Below are positions 61,513 through 64,000 of a stretch of 64,000 nt of DNA, piece after piece; position 1 is the first letter of the stretch, and the number at the start of each line of letters is the position of its first letter. The stretch comes from Marsupella aquatica (taxonomy: Eukaryota; Marchantiophyta), in contig OZ316892.1 in NCBI GenBank assembly GCA_973895155.1, positions 29,574,001 to 29,638,000 of the forward strand, in the 5' to 3' direction. A program made the translations under genes and the position numbers. Below the pieces are notes generated by a model. That model saw only the letters and a program-made list of their open reading frames with translations. It was not told the origin of the DNA and did no database searches.

Positions 61513-62115
61513 TCAGTCCTTCGGTTGCATCAATTGATGTGTTACCTCTGGAGACTGAACTCCTTCCCTATCCATTTCCGACTTATCACCGAGGGTGTCA
61601 TCTCCCGTGTAGAACTTGAGAATTTGCTCCACGATTTCTCCGCAGCCTCTGCTTACACCCAGATAGAGCACAGCAAACGCCCGGTCCTTTAGAAAGCTCG
61701 TATCGGCTTTCAAGAGCCGCATGACCTTCATACAATCGCCAGCCAAGTCCTTGAGTTTGGCGTCAAGTTCGTCCTTCAGCTAGTTACCACCGGTTGGTTG
61801 TGCAGCCAGATGAAGCATAGCTGCCCGCCGGTCGTTCAAGAGGCTCGAGTCCTCTTTCAAGGGCCGCATGATCTCGAGGCGACAATTGCCATCCCAGTCC
61901 TTGTATTCAGGTGTCCATTTCCTCCTTCAGCGCCTCACGACCCGCGCGTTCTACAGGAGCTGCCAGGAATTTCGCAAGAAACGGATTGGAAGAAACTGGT
62001 ATGTGGCGAGGAGAGGGTCGCTTCTGAACCCTTTGCACCGTTGACTTCGGCTCTTGCCGCATAGGAGAGTGGCAGCTGGAGGCAAGTCTAAGACAGGGCA
62101 GAGACGGGGAAATTG
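61513..62115 (-). pseudogene. tandem partial copy of the ankyrin/PGG gene 5' end
   Basis: About 600 bp upstream of the gene its 5' coding region is repeated. VMRLLKADTSFLKDRAFAVL and LGVSRGCGEIVEQILKFY (61746-61590) match VMRLLKDDSSLLKERALAVL and LGVSRGCIEIVEQVVKLY in the gene. The copy has a TAG at about 61781 and another stop near 61513 (after MQPKD), and lacks the ankyrin and membrane parts. Similarity continues to ~62115, so promoter-proximal sequence was duplicated too. Confidence 0.8.
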
Positions 62116-62182
62116 GAGCTTGTGAGACTCGTTTGAGAAGCAGGCCGTCTGTGTTATCTGTACCGCTGGACCCGGCGAGCCA

Positions 62183-62860
62183 CAGTTCTATTGTCGTTTT
62201 ACTGGAGAATGTGTTCCAGTCAGAGACAATCTTGTAGGCGGCAGTTCTAATGTCGTTTTACTGTAAAATATGTTCCAGTCAGAGACAATCTTGTAATCCT
62301 GCGTATTGCGAGTTCATGTGCATACTGCAAGTTCATGTACAATCTTGTAGTCCTTCATACTGCTAGGCTCGTTCACTGAACCATTTACTGCTCTTGTACT
62401 CTGGGAGATTGGCTACTAGCCATCTGGTGCCTAAATTCTTGTTCGTTTTAAAATGCGGTCCAATGAGTGTTGGTATTGGTTCTTGTCTATGACGTGCCGA
62501 AATTCCTGTCCAGTGGACATTGAACATTTCAACACGGTCATTTCTTCAACCGTGCAAAATCCTATCCAGGCTGCGTTGTTGTGCAGTGTCTCTTTTTTAA
62601 TCCCATTGGTTCTTGTCTATGACGTGCCGAAATTCGTGCCCGTGAGAACTTAACATTTCAACTGTCCAGTGAGAACATTTCAATTGTCCAGTGAGAACTT
62701 AACATTTCAATCGTCCAGTGAGAACATTTCAATTGTCCAGTGAGAACTTAACATTTCAACTGTCCAGTGAGAACTTAACATTTCGACACGGTCATTTCTT
62801 CAACCGTGCAAAATCCTGGCCGCGTTGTTGTGAAGTGTCTCTTTTTTAAATCCCGGAATA
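62183..62860 (+). repeat. minisatellite cluster upstream of the ankyrin/PGG gene
   Basis: A ~57-bp unit occurs twice at 62185-62295 (GTCGTTTTACTG, TGTTCCAGTCAGAGACAATC). GTTCTTGTCTATGACGTGCC is found at 62477 and 62609. A 22/27-bp unit (GTCCAGTGAGAAC, TTAACATTTCAA) is repeated six times at 62642-62790. CACGGTCATTTCTTCAACCG with following text occurs at 62533 and 62787. Confidence 0.85.
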
Positions 62861-63640
62861 TGTTTCTTATTAAACAAAAAAACTCAGAAAGGGTACAAAG
62901 CTCGATCAGAACCCGTTGTGCAGTTTTAGTTTTCCCTCTGTTGGCTCTCACACGTTGGTACAGTCTAATAAACACCTCAGACTCTCCCAGGAAAAAGAAA
63001 TCACTTGAAGCAACCTGTTCAATTCGCACGAGATCAGATTGAGTGATCGAGGAACTCGTATATTTTGTGCGCGCTACAAGACTTTAGGGCCGCCTAAGTA
63101 TGAATGTATGATGAGAAGGCCTTGAATGAGGGGTCTACGAAATTTGCATATGAGAATAATTTGTGATGCTTGTCCCACTTGAGCCCTGATCCACAGGGTG
63201 AGTGAGAAGCACTTTATGGATCTTGACTCAGTAGTTAAGGTACGGACATAAAAAGTTATCAATTGCCAAATTCATAACTCATAACGTTTTGCCATAACTA
63301 TTGGACATATATCTTGACCATAATAGAAATATGTCAGTAGAGAAGTTTTTGAGGTCAAATAACACTACTCTTGCAGTATACTAACATCAGACTTAAATCA
63401 GTGATTCCTATGAAAACACCTTATAGAAAATTTTCAGAAAGTAATGGTTTAGTTGGGCTCGTGATTTAATGTATTCATTGCCTGATTCTTTGTATATGTT
63501 ATCTTTCAAATATTCCTGTTCCAATCATATTTTCCCCTTACAATAAGATTCATAGTTTCATTCAAAGTTTTTGGGATCACACCACAATGAGCAGATTCCC
63601 ATAACTAATGTTCGTAACACTAACTCCACTATAGGATGTA
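62861..63640. other. intergenic, no gene seen
   Basis: AT-rich sequence. Words at 63215-63300 (TTGACTCAGTAGTTAAGGTAC, AACTCATAACGTTTTGCCAT) resemble parts of the foldback elements at 27.5-28.2 kb, so a decayed relative may lie here. Confidence 0.4.
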
Positions 63641-63714
63641 CTGGTGTAGGGATTTGAACCCACCCAACTTTACTTCAGTAAATACATGTGTGGGAAGTAG
63701 CATTGCAACAAATT

Positions 63715-63805
63715 GGTACCAGGCCTCACACCCTTTGTGTGTGGATGGGGGGATTGAACCTGGGACCTCTCTGTTCTAGGCTAATCTCTTGGCCAAGGGG
63801 CCAGT
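63715..63805 (-). repeat. tRNA-derived SINE head, second copy
   Basis: Minus strand: an A-box-like TGGCCAAGAGATTAG and a B-box-like GGTTCAATCC separated by CCTAGAACAGAGAGGTCCCA, followed by a C-rich stretch and CACACAAAGGG. It has the same architecture as 575-656. A further B-box-like GGTTCAAATCC lies at ~63652-63664 on the same strand, so two relics may be adjacent. Confidence 0.6.
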
Positions 63806-64000
63806 CTCTTGAGGGGAGGAATTCTTCAGGCTGCATAAGTGGGAGTTGGCCCCAAATTTCTCTGCTTGACTTTCCGCCTTGTTTGGCCCTTTGGTCTTCC
63901 TGGGGATTTTCACTTGTTTTACCTCTATTGTTACACTGGTTTTAACCCACTTTATTGAGTCTCCTGCATTTGGGATACAAATAAAACTGATAATGAGTTT

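Noticed and set aside
62642-62790. CRISPR-like direct repeats
   Set aside because: The units are contiguous with no unique spacers, and the DNA is eukaryotic. It is a minisatellite.

Overview
The window reads as nuclear DNA of a land plant, most likely a non-seed plant such as a liverwort or other bryophyte. The evidence is spliced genes with GT-AG introns of about 140-1400 bp, a plastid type II peroxiredoxin, a tail-anchored monodehydroascorbate reductase (MDAR), a complex I 13 kDa subunit, an ankyrin/PGG-type membrane protein, and copia and Ty3 retroelements with plant-type signals. The taxon is an inference; no marker in the window settles it.

Layout. (1) 0.6-4.75 kb: an island that looks fungal. 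It has an intact 836-aa ankyrin protein with the N-terminus typical of fungal STAND/NLR-like proteins and, divergently, a broken EngB/YihA-type GTPase gene. A tRNA-like SINE relic abuts it, and a 179-bp tandem duplication crosses the apparent junction. (2) 6.0-8.0 kb (minus) and 34.7-38.1 kb (plus): two paralogous three-exon alpha/beta-hydrolase-like genes with identical intron positions. The second has a greatly expanded Gly/Pro/Arg repeat in its last exon. (3) 9.0-14.3 kb: MULE relics, a copia fragment, a palindromic MITE-like element and tandem repeats. (4) 16.4-22.7 kb: a seven-exon MDAR gene and an intronless plastid peroxiredoxin IIE gene. (5) 26.3-26.7 kb: mitochondrial NDUFS6-type subunit (minus), with minisatellites and foldback repeats beyond it. 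(6) 28-34.7 kb: gene-poor repeats. (7) 38.4-57.8 kb: a LINE fragment, then a four-level nested insertion. (8) 58.2-61.5 kb: a two-exon ankyrin-repeat/PGG-domain membrane protein (minus) flanked on both sides by partial tandem copies of its own ends. (9) 62-64 kb: minisatellites and a second SINE relic.

The nest can be resolved to the base from target-site duplications (TSDs). A 3' fragment of an ankyrin/PGG paralogue is split by a roughly 1-kb non-autonomous MULE (9-bp TSD CTCCTTACC). The MULE is split by a copia element (5-bp TSD ACGGG; Met-tRNA primer site and polypurine tract visible). The copia carries a 1,979-bp LTR-like insertion in one LTR (TSD GTGCA) and an 8.6-kb Ty3 element in its protease region (TSD TGTGC). 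The Ty3 element is odd: its 3' LTR appears to be about 3.9 kb with reading frames inside, while the matching 5' LTR keeps only about 0.6 kb.

The ordinary genes do not form a pathway cluster. MDAR (ascorbate recycling, peroxisomal-membrane type) and peroxiredoxin IIE (plastid peroxide removal) are both antioxidant genes and lie about 2 kb apart, but nothing in the sequence shows that they are co-regulated. Everything is from reading; no alignment, search or identity calculation was run.
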